Shown: one piece after another, positions 7,915 through 16,259 of the stretch
Layout: the number at the start of each line of letters is the position of its first letter
How positions within the stretch are numbered: the stretch's first letter is position 1
Assembly: GCA_910583895.1 (NCBI GenBank)
Contig: CAJTYJ010000051.1
Coordinates: forward strand, 1-23,926
Reading direction: 5' to 3'
DNA length: 23,926 nt
Source of the DNA: an uncultured Lachnospiraceae bacterium
GTDB taxonomy: Bacteria; Bacillota; Clostridia; Lachnospirales; Lachnospiraceae
The notes under the pieces: generated by a model
The model's input: the letters and a program-made list of their open reading frames with translations, nothing else
Told to the model about the DNA's origin: nothing
The model's database searches: none
Position numbers and translations under genes: made by a program

Positions 7915-10106
7915 GATGCACTCCTGCTGCCTTCCCCACTGCCCGCCTTTATAATCCATACGGCCTGATCCGTGATTTTTCGCTTTTCGTTGTTTTCCCA
8001 GACGTAGAGGCTTTGGATCCTGCCCCGGTCCTCTGATTCAGAAGTCTCCTTTTCTTCATACTGAAGCATCCAGACGCTGTCTTTTCCGTAAAAGGCATAA
8101 TGGGAAATATTCTGTTCCAGCTCCTGCATCATGTCTTTCTGGCAGAGAACCAGCGTATGCAAATTCTCCTCCCCGAAAAATCGATCCCTCTCCATGCCCA
8201 GTTCCCTGTACGCAGCCCGAAGGTCCGCCTCTGCACGCACAGGAATCGTTTCCTCTGCTTCCTGCCTGAGGCCTTCTGCCAAAAATAAATATGCTTCGGA
8301 TTCTTCGGATTTTTGTATACTTTCCAGGGAAATTTTCGCCGCTGATGCCAGCAGTTTTTCCTGACTGCTTTTATACAGATTTACATAACCTTCCAGTCCC
8401 ATCTTTCGGATATAAAAAATATCATCTCCAACCACTCTGGTTTCATCTGCCAGCTCCACTTTCTTCTGGCAGCTGCCGTCACCATCCAGCTGGTACCGGT
8501 TTTCCAGATATCCAAAGTATACATGGTGTCCATATTTTCTGTAATCGTTTTCCATATCCGGGCTTTGATACTGCATCAGATACAAATGCGTTCCGTCCCG
8601 GGAATAATCTTTGGAAGTGCTCAGTACAATCCCCTCCTCCAGTTCCTCCAAAGGATGGATCCCTTTCTTCGTCACTCCATAGACCGTTGTCCGTTTTTCG
8701 AGGGCTTCCCGTTCCCAGCACGCTTCCAGCCCCCAGGCAAACGCCTGTTCTGCATAATTTTCTCCATAATTGTCCAGATAGTAGCTATAAGCGTACAGCA
8801 CATCCCCCGGAAGGCTGTCTCCAAGCAGCTCAGAGAGGGGAATTTTCTCAAAAGAGTTTGCCGGAATCATTTCCATATAGTAGACATCTTTAGGATTTCC
8901 CTTCTTATCAGCCAAAGATGCCATGAGCACATATCCCTTTGTCTCCTCTACGGTCCTGACCGGAGAGGCGGCAAGATCCAGCACACGCACCGTGCACAGA
9001 AGGGGATAATATTTTGATTCTGTCTGTTCTAAAAGCTCCCAGAGTTTTTCCGTATCCGCATCCGTTTCTTCCCCATCACGCGCAATCCAGTCCGAATACC
9101 GGACATGCTCTTGTGCTTCGATTACGAAAAGAAATTTCCCCTCCTTTCCCAGCGCGCCGATCAGTTGATTGTCTTCCTCACCAGTATATACCTCTGTCTC
9201 CTCTTTTCCTCCTGAAATCCGGTATACCGAACCATCCCGGATATAGAGCAGGTTCGCTTTGTTATCATCCCGGCAGAGAACCGTATCCACACCCTCTGCC
9301 AGAAGCCGGGGCTCCTTTTTGGGCCTGCATCCATACAGACGGTCATCCATCCCGTAAAAGATTACCAAATCCCCGTCATTTTGCACCCGGTACGGCTCCT
9401 TTTTCCTGCCATTGATCTCTCCGATCTTCTGATGGTCTATTCCGTCATACCGGTATAACATACAGCGGGTACAGGGCAGTTCTTCTCCCCTGACCTGCAC
9501 CGTACCGTCCACAGACGCCTGACCATACCAGACGGCTCCCTTTTGATCCACACTGTAAAAAAGGACATTTTCCGCAATCTTTTCTGCCTCCTGTGCTGCG
9601 TCAGAAGGCTGCACATACAGATCGTAGCAAAACGCGCGCACCTTCACCCACTCCTCTAATTCTTCCCCGGATGTATAGGCAAGGGCTTCTTCCTGTTCTT
9701 TGGCCCCTCTTTGTACGCCAAAAGCAGTCCATCTCATATCCCGGGGAAACAGCAGGCGCTGATCCGGCAGTTCCCATACCACATCCTGCAGCGCCTTTTC
9801 CTCATTCCGGATCTGGATTTCATTTTCTTCCTCCCATTCCTCCCAGTACTCCCATGCTTTCCAATACGGGACCTCTTGCGTCTGTCCCTCCAGTGCAAAC
9901 GCATGATCCGTCAGAAGAAGCGGTTCATCACTCCCTTCCCGCCACAGATACAGTCTGTTTTCCGTGTCTGTATAGGCGAAAAAATCCGCTGCCGGCGCTG
10001 TCTTGGACTGCTCTCCCTCCTTTTGAAAATTCAGAAAAAGAAGCGAGCATACCGCTAAAAACAGCACACCGGCTATGAACGGATATTGTTTTTTCTGTAT
10101 GTGCAT
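7899..10106 (-). CDS. Membrane-anchored extracytoplasmic protein, beta-propeller-like, unknown function
   Basis: The protein is 735 residues from ATG 10106, or six more from GTG 10124, which has AGGAG 8 nt upstream; both starts are plausible. A single helix near the N-terminus (YPFIAGVLFLAVCSLLFLNF) acts as signal anchor, leaving about 700 residues outside. The body has repeated short beta-like segments such as YTDTENRLYLWREG, FYSVDQKGAVWYG, LVIFYGMDDRLYGC, LLYIRDGSVYRISGG and VYFGYLENRYQLDG, which resemble propeller blades of the kind seen in DUF5050-like surface proteins. No catalytic motif is recognisable. It is very acidic and rich in Glu, Tyr and Trp. It is the first gene of a two-gene operon with the LysM protein. 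Confidence 0.75.
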   Translation of the reverse strand: MHIQKKQYPFIAGVLFLAVCSLLFLNFQKEGEQSKTAPAADFFAYTDTENRLYLWREGSDEPLLLTDHAFALEGQTQEVPYWKAWEYWEEWEEENEIQIRNEEKALQDVVWELPDQRLLFPRDMRWTAFGVQRGAKEQEEALAYTSGEELEEWVKVRAFCYDLYVQPSDAAQEAEKIAENVLFYSVDQKGAVWYGQASVDGTVQVRGEELPCTRCMLYRYDGIDHQKIGEINGRKKEPYRVQNDGDLVIFYGMDDRLYGCRPKKEPRLLAEGVDTVLCRDDNKANLLYIRDGSVYRISGGKEETEVYTGEEDNQLIGALGKEGKFLFVIEAQEHVRYSDWIARDGEETDADTEKLWELLEQTESKYYPLLCTVRVLDLAASPVRTVEETKGYVLMASLADKKGNPKDVYYMEMIPANSFEKIPLSELLGDSLPGDVLYAYSYYLDNYGENYAEQAFAWGLEACWEREALEKRTTVYGVTKKGIHPLEELEEGIVLSTSKDYSRDGTHLYLMQYQSPDMENDYRKYGHHVYFGYLENRYQLDGDGSCQKKVELADETRVVGDDIFYIRKMGLEGYVNLYKSSQEKLLASAAKISLESIQKSEESEAYLFLAEGLRQEAEETIPVRAEADLRAAYRELGMERDRFFGEENLHTLVLCQKDMMQELEQNISHYAFYGKDSVWMLQYEEKETSESEDRGRIQSLYVWENNEKRKITDQAVWIIKAGSGEGSRSASWVFE

Positions 10107-10233
10107 TCCGTCCTTTTCTTCCACCGTATCATCTCCTGTTCTTCTGCCCCTGTCTTTGGCAGGAACGATTTTTGCAGGCCCCAATTTCAAAAATCCCCCT
10201 GCAAGCGTGTCCGCACACTGGTATCCTGTCTGT

Positions 10234-10262
10234 ATTATACAGATATATCATTCGGTATTCAA
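10234..10262 (-). promoter_or_regulatory. Promoter of the propeller/LysM operon
   Basis: Minus-strand -35 TTGAAT (10257-10262) and -10 TATAAT (10234-10239) are 17 bp apart. The start would fall near 10227, giving a leader of about 100 nt before the GTG/ATG starts. Confidence 0.8.
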
Positions 10263-10687
10263 TGAAAACTAAAAAATAACTCCTTTCCTTTTCAAAAACA
10301 ATGTCAATTTTTTTCCTGTTTTCGCAGAATTTTTCCATTACCAGGGCGCAAATTGGAATGGAGTTGATGCAAACCAGATGAGTAATCAAAAATGGAGCAA
10401 TGGATCTTTTTTTGTTCAAAAACAGAAAACGGACTCCGAAGAGTCCGCGATCCATGGTATCATTACGTATCACCAAATGCATCATATACTGTAAAAATTA
10501 TACCGAATCTGGTGCAGCGTATCGATTTGTTTTCTTGTATCAGGCTTACTCTGCCAAGGACAAACATCCGGCAGCAAACCCAAAGACCATGTGCAAGATA
10601 CATTGCAGCATTTGTCTGTACCAAAGACAGACAGGCAAAGCCGATGGTCTGTCCGAAGTGGTTTTTAACGAAACCTGCTCTCTGGAT
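10263..10687. other. Intergenic stretch without a convincing gene
   Basis: Apart from the terminator at 10431-10446 I find nothing well supported here. Frames run through it on both strands, some merging into antisense nanA, but none has a ribosome binding site or recognisable protein content. In frame with nanA, the codons after its TAG stay open for about 74 more, to TAA at 10463-10465, without resemblance to a known domain. Confidence 0.6.
10426..10446 (-). terminator. Probable terminator of the sialic acid operon
   Basis: On the minus strand GGACTC-TTCG-GAGTCC (10431-10446) forms a 6-bp stem with a stable TTCG tetraloop, followed by GTTTTCTGTTTTTG. It lies about 240 nt past the nanA stop and is the first intrinsic-terminator-like structure after it. 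Confidence 0.6.
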
Positions 10688-11602
10688 CTATGACCGTTTT
10701 GCCAGTGCTTCCTGGATCATTGCCCTGCATCTTTGGATTTTCGGCAGGTCCTCTTCGGTCACATTGACCAGCGGCGCACGCACACCGCCGATGTCCATGC
10801 CGTCCATCCGAAGGATTTCTTTGATCACTGCGTACATATTTGCTCTGCAGGAGCAAAGGGCACTGATAATCTCATTGGCCTGGTACTGAAGTGTTCTTGC
10901 ATCCTCCATGCGTCCTTCCACAAAGGCTTTGTCCATGGCAAGGTACAGTTCCGGCATGGCCGCGTAGGTGCCTCCAATGCCTGCGGCGGCACCCATGGCT
11001 CTGCCGCTGACAAACTGTTCATCCGGGCCGTTGAACACCACCCAGTCGTCTCCGCCTGCTGCTAGAAACTGCTGAATATCCTGCACCGGCATGGAAGAAT
11101 TTTTGACGCCGATGACTCTTTTGTTCTCCCGCATTTTTTGAAGCAGCGGCACCGTCAGGCTTACGCCTGCCAGCTGAGGGATGTTGTAGATGATAAAATC
11201 CGTGTCCGGTGCGGCAGCGCTGATGGTATTCCAGTATTCTGCGATGGCATACTCCGGCAGGTGGAAGTAGATGGGCGGGATAGAAGCAATGGCATCTACT
11301 CCTAGCTCCTGGGCATGAGCGGCCAGTTCTGCGCTGTCCTTTGTATTATTGCACGCCACATGAGCAATCACCACAAGCTTTCCCTCTGCCGCTTCCATAA
11401 CGCTCTCCAACAAGCGTTTGCGCTCTTCCACACTCTGATAGATGCACTCACCGGAAGAACCGCCCACATACAGGCCCTGGACTTTTTTCTCCATCAGATA
11501 GCGGGTAAACTGCTTTGCCCTTTCACCGCTTATCTCTCCATTCTCATCATAGCAGGCATAGAACGCCGGAAAAATCCCTCTGTATTTTTCGGTACGACTC
11601 AT
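10688..11602 (-). CDS. nanA: N-acetylneuraminate lyase (sialic acid aldolase)
   Basis: This enzyme splits N-acetylneuraminate into N-acetylmannosamine and pyruvate. It is a 304-residue DapA/NanA-family TIM barrel, full length for the family. Visible signatures are GGSSGEC at residues 47-53 (the NAL form of the carboxylate-binding loop), Tyr139 in FIIYNIP and Schiff-base Lys167 in VIGVKNS. GGSSGE followed by the YQSVEERK helix separates it from dihydrodipicolinate synthase. It starts with ATG at 11602, overlapping the oxidoreductase stop by 4 nt (ATGA) with GGAGGAG upstream, so the two are translationally coupled. It is the last gene of the operon in this window. Confidence 0.93.
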   Translation of the reverse strand: MSRTEKYRGIFPAFYACYDENGEISGERAKQFTRYLMEKKVQGLYVGGSSGECIYQSVEERKRLLESVMEAAEGKLVVIAHVACNNTKDSAELAAHAQELGVDAIASIPPIYFHLPEYAIAEYWNTISAAAPDTDFIIYNIPQLAGVSLTVPLLQKMRENKRVIGVKNSSMPVQDIQQFLAAGGDDWVVFNGPDEQFVSGRAMGAAAGIGGTYAAMPELYLAMDKAFVEGRMEDARTLQYQANEIISALCSCRANMYAVIKEILRMDGMDIGGVRAPLVNVTEEDLPKIQRCRAMIQEALAKRS

Positions 11603-12699
11603 AAGATCTCCTCCATCTTAACCACACGTCCTTCCCGGTTGGACTTCGTGCAGGCATCCGCTGTGGCAATGGCTTCTCTTGCCGCCACGCCATTGAGCAG
11701 TTTTTCAAATTCTTTCGTTGGCTTCATACCATGCATAATATCGTTTAAGTATTTCATTTCCTTTACGATCAGTCCGTGCAGCCACAGGGGCGGAATCTTA
11801 TCCGGGTTGCCGTACTGAATCGCACCGTCCATCTCTGTGCCGTGATAGATCGCGGTACGGTTGGCATCCTCCTCCTCGTTCTCATGGAGCAGCGAGTGCA
11901 CTTCCCTGCCATCCACTTTTAAAGTCACGCCTGCATCAAACATATCCAGCCGGATTGCTCCTTTGGTTCCCTGAATCAGCAGATAATGCTCCGGCCAGTG
12001 GAAAGCAGAACCCCACTCCAGAACCGCGTAGCGGTTGTCGGAGAACTTCATGTTGATAAAGATCATATCATCCTCATCACCGAACTCCTCGCCTCTGTGA
12101 GCCACATTGTCCGCGTTCATATAGACCGTCTCCGGCATGCCGCCCATGATAAACTGCACGCAGTCCAGCTCATGGATATGATGATACAGATGTCCGCCGG
12201 ATTTCTCCCGTATTTTCTTCCAGGACACGGATGTCTGCACATCCTCCCAGCCGTTTCTTGCAGAGTGACAGTAAAGTACTTTTCCGATCACCCCTTCGTT
12301 GATCAGCTCCTTGGCATGGTGTACGCCGTTGAAGAAGTTCATAATATGTCCTGCCATGAACACCACGTGATTCTCCTCGCATGCTTTCACCATCGCATCA
12401 CAGTCCTCATAGCACAGTGCGATGGGCTTTTCACAGAACACATTCTTTCCATGCTGGGCTGCCTTGATCACCGGCTCCTTATGCAGATAATTGGGCGTCG
12501 CCACGATCACACAGGAGATATCCTCCCGCTCAACCAGTTCGTCCAGACTGGACGCCGCGTCACAGCCCAGCTCGTTTGCAATCTTTGTTCCGTTGTCCGG
12601 ATCATATACAACGGTCACTTTCGCGTCTTCCTGCTGGTTCATAACTCTTGCCAGATCCGCGCCAAAATATCCCGCACCTACCAAACCATAGTTTACCAT
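11599..12699 (-). CDS. nanOx: Gfo/Idh/MocA oxidoreductase, probable NanOx (2,7-anhydro-Neu5Ac to Neu5Ac)
   Basis: This 366-residue NAD-dependent enzyme has a Rossmann nucleotide-binding motif GLVGAGYFG (residues 5-13), the family CEKPI block with conserved Lys91, and HLYHHIHELDC in the substrate domain that carries the catalytic His. In R. gnavus an enzyme of this family converts 2,7-anhydro-Neu5Ac to Neu5Ac through a keto intermediate with NAD recycling (NanOx; YjhC in E. coli). Its position between sugar-type ABC permeases and a sialate lyase makes the same role likely here. Start ATG 12699 has AGGAGG upstream. The family is certain. The substrate is inferred from context, and another sugar-acid dehydrogenase remains possible. 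Confidence 0.85.
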   Translation of the reverse strand: MVNYGLVGAGYFGADLARVMNQQEDAKVTVVYDPDNGTKIANELGCDAASSLDELVEREDISCVIVATPNYLHKEPVIKAAQHGKNVFCEKPIALCYEDCDAMVKACEENHVVFMAGHIMNFFNGVHHAKELINEGVIGKVLYCHSARNGWEDVQTSVSWKKIREKSGGHLYHHIHELDCVQFIMGGMPETVYMNADNVAHRGEEFGDEDDMIFINMKFSDNRYAVLEWGSAFHWPEHYLLIQGTKGAIRLDMFDAGVTLKVDGREVHSLLHENEEEDANRTAIYHGTEMDGAIQYGNPDKIPPLWLHGLIVKEMKYLNDIMHGMKPTKEFEKLLNGVAAREAIATADACTKSNREGRVVKMEEIL

Positions 12700-12725
12700 T
12701 CTTTTATCCTCCTGATCAAAATTAT

Positions 12726-13568
12726 TTATTTTACAGCTCCCTCAGTCATTCCGCCCGCAATATACCTCTGTATAAAGCTGAAGAACACCACCGAAGGCAC
12801 CACAACTACCATACAGGCAGCCATCATATCGCCCCAGTTCAATACATCCGCTCCCTGCATGGTATGCAGTTTGATGGACAGCGTCGTGATACTTGAACTG
12901 CTGGTCAGAATCAATGCATACAGAAATTCATTCCATGCATTGATAAACATGTAGATCGCTGTGGACACCAGTCCCGGCGCCACCAAAGGAAGCACAACCC
13001 TGATAAAGGTCTGAAGCCTTCCTGCTCCGTCAATCCTGGCCGCCTCTTCGATGCCGATGGGCACCGTCTTGAAAAATCCAACAAGGAGCCATACGGCATA
13101 AGGCACATTAAAGGACAGATAGACCAGCATCAGTCCGGGCCTTGTATTCGTAAGTCCCAGTTTGCCCATGACAACCGCATAGGGAATCACCAGCACAATC
13201 GCCGGGAACATATAGGTCATGATCAGAAGCTTTGACATCATATTGCCCAGCTTCGGGAAAAAACGCACGATGCCGTAGGCAGCCAAAGACGAGATGACCG
13301 TTGCAATCAGAGTGGTGGACAAAGAGACCACCAGACTGTTCTTGATGTTGACTCCCAGATTCAGATTCACCATGACATTATAATAATTGGCCAGTGTGAA
13401 TTTCTGAGGAAGCATGGAAGTGGGATTCGCCAGCAGATCCCCACTCTCCTTCACCGAACAGATAAACAGCCAAAGGAGCGGAAAGGCTGCAAATACGGCC
13501 AGAATCGTGATATACACATAACATCCGGCTTCTCCCAGCCGCCTTTTCATACGAGTGAGCATATTCAT
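12726..13568 (-). CDS. Sugar ABC transporter permease, MalG/UgpE type
   Basis: This 280-residue inner-membrane protein has six predicted helices and the cytoplasmic EAA loop, EEAARIDGAGRLQTFIRVVLP, which docks onto the ATPase. It is the second permease of the predicted sialic acid importer. I place the start at ATG 13568: AGGAGG lies 7 nt upstream and the ATGA overlaps the stop of the first permease. The longer frame beginning MGKGGG would translate the ribosome binding site itself. No ABC ATPase gene is in the operon, so a shared MsmK-like ATPase encoded elsewhere probably energises it, as is common for CUT1 importers in Firmicutes. Confidence 0.92.
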   Translation of the reverse strand: MNMLTRMKRRLGEAGCYVYITILAVFAAFPLLWLFICSVKESGDLLANPTSMLPQKFTLANYYNVMVNLNLGVNIKNSLVVSLSTTLIATVISSLAAYGIVRFFPKLGNMMSKLLIMTYMFPAIVLVIPYAVVMGKLGLTNTRPGLMLVYLSFNVPYAVWLLVGFFKTVPIGIEEAARIDGAGRLQTFIRVVLPLVAPGLVSTAIYMFINAWNEFLYALILTSSSSITTLSIKLHTMQGADVLNWGDMMAACMVVVVPSVVFFSFIQRYIAGGMTEGAVK

Positions 13569-14461
13569 GAATCCGCCTCCTTTTCCCATTTATTCAGCAC
13601 ACAGAAGTAAGCTGTGCAGATTGTGAGCAGGATAATCAGAAGAATTACCGCCGCGGCAGAGGATCTTCCCACATACTTGTTGACCCAGCCCAGATTGTAG
13701 ATATAGATCGGCAGCGTCGTGGAGACATTCGCCGGTCCTCCTCCTGTAATCATGTAGATAATATCGAAACTGTTGAATACCCAGATGGTCCGAAGCACCA
13801 CCAAAAGCCCGATCACATTTTTGATATGGGGCAGGGTGATGTACCAGAACATATGCCACTTCCTGGCACCGTCGATCTGGGCAGCCTCGTACTGGTCCTG
13901 GGATACGGTCTGCAGCGCCGCCAGCACATTGACCATGATCAGCGGAAAACCAAACCAGACGTTGACCATCACAAGCGTCGGCATGACCATCTCAGGTGTT
14001 GACAGAAACTGCGGCAGCTTATCCGCAAGTCCCATCTGCACCAGAAGAGTCGGCACAAAACCATAGATTCCGTTTAAGAGCCATTTCCAGATAATGGCAA
14101 TGGCAATCGTGGGGAAGGCCCATGGAATGATCAAAAGAATCCGATACACCTGTCTTGCCACCTGATTGCGAATGCTGTTTAACGCCAGAGCCGCCGAAAA
14201 TCCGATCAGCATCTGGAACAACAGGCTTAACACCGTCCATTTTACCGAGGTCCAAAGGGCCATCCAGAAATTCGGGTCTGTCAGAATCGCCGTATAATTG
14301 GACAATCCTTTCATGCCGTATGTAGCTTTGATCAACGTCTTGTTGGTAAAGCTGTAGAAGACCTGGGATCCCAGCGGATAGACAAACAGACAGATCACCA
14401 GCACAATGGCAGGCAATACCCACATCCAGCGTCCATAGTCTTTTTTTACTTTGTATTTCAT
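13565..14461 (-). CDS. Sugar ABC transporter permease, MalF/UgpA type
   Basis: This 298-residue protein has an N-terminal helix (WVLPAIVLVICLFVYPLG) typical of MalF/UgpA permeases, further membrane helices and the EAA loop EAAQIDGARKWHMFWYITLP. It pairs with the downstream permease to form the membrane channel of the predicted sialic acid (or 2,7-anhydro-Neu5Ac) importer. Two ATGs stand close together. GGAGG sits 7 nt before the second (14461) but only 1 nt before the first (14467), so I chose 14461. A stable stem-loop separates it from the solute-binding-protein gene. Confidence 0.92.
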   Translation of the reverse strand: MKYKVKKDYGRWMWVLPAIVLVICLFVYPLGSQVFYSFTNKTLIKATYGMKGLSNYTAILTDPNFWMALWTSVKWTVLSLLFQMLIGFSAALALNSIRNQVARQVYRILLIIPWAFPTIAIAIIWKWLLNGIYGFVPTLLVQMGLADKLPQFLSTPEMVMPTLVMVNVWFGFPLIMVNVLAALQTVSQDQYEAAQIDGARKWHMFWYITLPHIKNVIGLLVVLRTIWVFNSFDIIYMITGGGPANVSTTLPIYIYNLGWVNKYVGRSSAAAVILLIILLTICTAYFCVLNKWEKEADS

Positions 14462-14486
14462 CTCCATTCCTCCAGCTTTTTGAAAA

Positions 14487-14516
14487 TGCCGGAAAAGGCT
14501 GCGCTCTTTTCCGGCA
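14487..14516 (-). repeat. Stem-loop between the binding-protein and permease genes
   Basis: TGCCGGAAAAG (14487-14497) pairs perfectly with CTTTTCCGGCA (14506-14516) around an 8-nt loop. On the minus strand it is followed by only a weak ATTTTC. Hairpins at this position in binding-protein operons often act as partial terminators or mRNA 3'-end stabilisers that keep the binding protein in excess; that role is inferred. Confidence 0.75.
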
Positions 14517-14525
14517 CATTTCTGG

Positions 14526-15923
14526 TTAATCGATCATCATATCAAAGATTTCATTCAGCTGAGCTTCCGCATTCTTTGCTGCGGTCTCAACATCGGTCCC
14601 ATTGGTGATAATATCCTGGAACATGGCTTCTATGATGCCCTGAGAAGTCAGATAGCTGGCCTGCACGCTTGCGCCGTGATCATCCACACCGATGGCATTG
14701 CCAAGCTCGATGGCTTTGCTGATGACATCCACTGCATTGCCATAGAACTGTACAGTCTCATTGGATTTGTAAGCCTCTGTCTCGGAAATTCCCGCCACTG
14801 CCGGAAGCATTCCCACCGGTACCGCCTCCAGGAACGGAATATAGTTCTCCTCCTGCAGAAGATAGCTGACAAATGCCTCACAGACCTCCGGATGCTCACT
14901 CTTCTCCCAGATCACCAGCGGAATGTGTGTTGCCTCCGCGCTGTAATCCGGATCATCCGCGTTGATCTTCGGCAGAGGAGCTGCATCAACAAATTCGGCA
15001 ATCTCCGGCGTGTTGGACTGGACACCGCTGATCATGAAGCCGGAATTGAAGTCGAATGCCGTCTTGCCCTGGTAGAACAAAGTCGCGTGATCCAGCACCG
15101 TATAGTTGACGGTCTCTGCCGGAGAACAGTTCTTGTACACATTGACCCAGAAATTGATTCCTTCGATGGCCAGATCGCTGGTCAGATTCGCAGTCAGATC
15201 TTCATTCAGAAGGCTTCCGCCGCCGCTGGTCACATAATAATTCAGATAACGGGCTCCTAACAGGTCATTGGTGCTGCAGGAAAATGCGGCCCCATAAGTT
15301 TCATCATTGGTAAGCTCCACAGCCAGATCATAAAATTCCTGCCAGGTCTTTGGAACTTCTGCACCAACGGCATCCAGAAGATCATGACGGTACCACATAA
15401 CCTGCGCATGAGAATAATAGGGAACGCCATAAATGGCGCCGTCCCAGGTCATATCTCCAAGGGCTTTTTCAGAGAATTTGTCCCTTCCAAATGTATCCAG
15501 GAAATGGTCTGCCGGTGCAGCAACGCCTGCATTGATCATCTCCACGACTTCACCGGTATTCTGAGCCGTGCTCAAATCCGGAAGATCGCCAGTTGTGATG
15601 CCTGCGTTCCATTTGGTGTTAAAATCTCCCCAGGAGTAGGTCTCGATATTGATCTTTACCCCCGGATGCAGTTCCATAAAGGAATCTGCAGCCGCCTGTA
15701 CTGCGTCCATACGGGCTCCCTGGGTGAAAGAATGCCAGAAGGTAATCTCCCCTTCCAGATCGCCTTCCGCCGCACTATCTTCTGCTTCCCCCGACTGTGC
15801 AGTCTCTGCCGGAGCGTCAGAGGCCGGCGCCTGTGTATCTGTCCCCTTATCTCCCCCGCAGCCTGCCAGCATCGCCGTCAGCATGGTACATGTCAACATA
15901 GTTGCAATCCATTTTCTTTTCAT
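14526..15923 (-). CDS. Lipoprotein solute-binding protein of a CUT1 ABC importer, probable sialic acid or 2,7-anhydro-Neu5Ac binder
   Basis: The 465-residue protein starts with a lipoprotein signal whose lipobox LAGC puts the lipidated Cys at position 22. A Ser/Ala/Glu-rich linker follows, then a family 1 solute-binding fold beginning GEITFWHSFTQGARMDAVQAA and the FMELHPGVKINIETYSW strand. It captures the ligand at the cell surface and delivers it to the two downstream permeases. Ligand identity is inferred from the adjoining nanOx, nanA, AraC regulator and nanQ genes, the arrangement known for the R. gnavus 2,7-anhydro-Neu5Ac importer. Start ATG 15923 has a strong AAGGAGG. The hairpin after the gene suggests it is expressed above the permeases. 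Confidence 0.9.
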   Translation of the reverse strand: MKRKWIATMLTCTMLTAMLAGCGGDKGTDTQAPASDAPAETAQSGEAEDSAAEGDLEGEITFWHSFTQGARMDAVQAAADSFMELHPGVKINIETYSWGDFNTKWNAGITTGDLPDLSTAQNTGEVVEMINAGVAAPADHFLDTFGRDKFSEKALGDMTWDGAIYGVPYYSHAQVMWYRHDLLDAVGAEVPKTWQEFYDLAVELTNDETYGAAFSCSTNDLLGARYLNYYVTSGGGSLLNEDLTANLTSDLAIEGINFWVNVYKNCSPAETVNYTVLDHATLFYQGKTAFDFNSGFMISGVQSNTPEIAEFVDAAPLPKINADDPDYSAEATHIPLVIWEKSEHPEVCEAFVSYLLQEENYIPFLEAVPVGMLPAVAGISETEAYKSNETVQFYGNAVDVISKAIELGNAIGVDDHGASVQASYLTSQGIIEAMFQDIITNGTDVETAAKNAEAQLNEIFDMMID

Positions 15924-15991
15924 ACTTGATCCTCCTTTTAAAAAATTAAGATTCCTCCACAGCTTTTGTTATATTTGCTGTTTCTAGGTGT

Positions 15992-16048
15992 AGTATACCT
16001 GCTTTTTTTATGCAATTCTATCTAAAAAATACGCAATGATAGCACAAA
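15992..16048 (-). promoter_or_regulatory. Promoter of the sialic acid operon with upstream activator site
   Basis: On the minus strand -10 TATACT (15992-15997) lies 17 bp from a poor -35, TAGAAT (16015-16020), as expected of an activator-dependent promoter. The word TTTGTGCTAT (16039-16048) ends exactly 41 nt before the -10. The same word at the same distance occurs in the yhcH promoter. It is the likely binding site of the neighbouring AraC-family protein. Confidence 0.72.
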
Positions 16049-16120
16049 ACAATTATTTTTCACTCTTTTTTTATTCTTAACTTCCAAAAAACCTCTTTTT
16101 ATGTTTTGGATAATATGCAT

Positions 16121-16160
16121 AAAAAAATGCGGCAAATCATTAAAAAAATGCCGCATTTTT
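16121..16160. terminator. Bidirectional-looking terminator after the araC gene
   Basis: ATGCGGCA (16127-16134) and TGCCGCAT (16149-16156) form a stem extended by A/T pairs on both sides; the minus-strand reading ends in TTTTTTT and the plus-strand reading in TTTTT. It isolates the sialic acid operon promoter from araC transcription. Beyond the two TTTGTGCTAT words, the rest of 15924-16259 is AT-rich and shows no gene. Confidence 0.85.
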
Positions 16161-16234
16161 GTAGGTCCTTCACAAAACCATCCGCTGAGACCACAGATTC
16201 AAAACCGATTGCTTTACCAAAATTTCACCTAAAT

Positions 16235-16244
16235 ATAGCACAAA
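16235..16244 (-). promoter_or_regulatory. Third copy of the TTTGTGCTAT word, distal to the operon promoter
   Basis: An exact third copy lies just beyond the araC stop, in the same orientation as the promoter-proximal copy and 196 bp upstream of it. No -10 sequence stands 41 nt downstream, so it is not a promoter element of the same type. It could be an auxiliary operator. Confidence 0.5.
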
Positions 16245-16259
16245 TCACCTTTTTTCCAT

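Noticed and set aside
10463..10687. About 74 open codons in frame after the nanA TAG, suggesting readthrough or a broken C-terminal domain
   Set aside because: NanA is already full length at 304 residues and the extension resembles no known domain; an open frame of this size can occur by chance.
11986..12954. A 322-codon plus-strand frame opposite the oxidoreductase and second permease
   Set aside because: It runs antisense across two well-supported genes and their junction and shows no recognisable protein features.
16208..16225. Possible CcpA cre site in the sialic acid operon upstream region
   Set aside because: At least three positions depart from the cre consensus, including both ends, so it is not distinguishable from chance.
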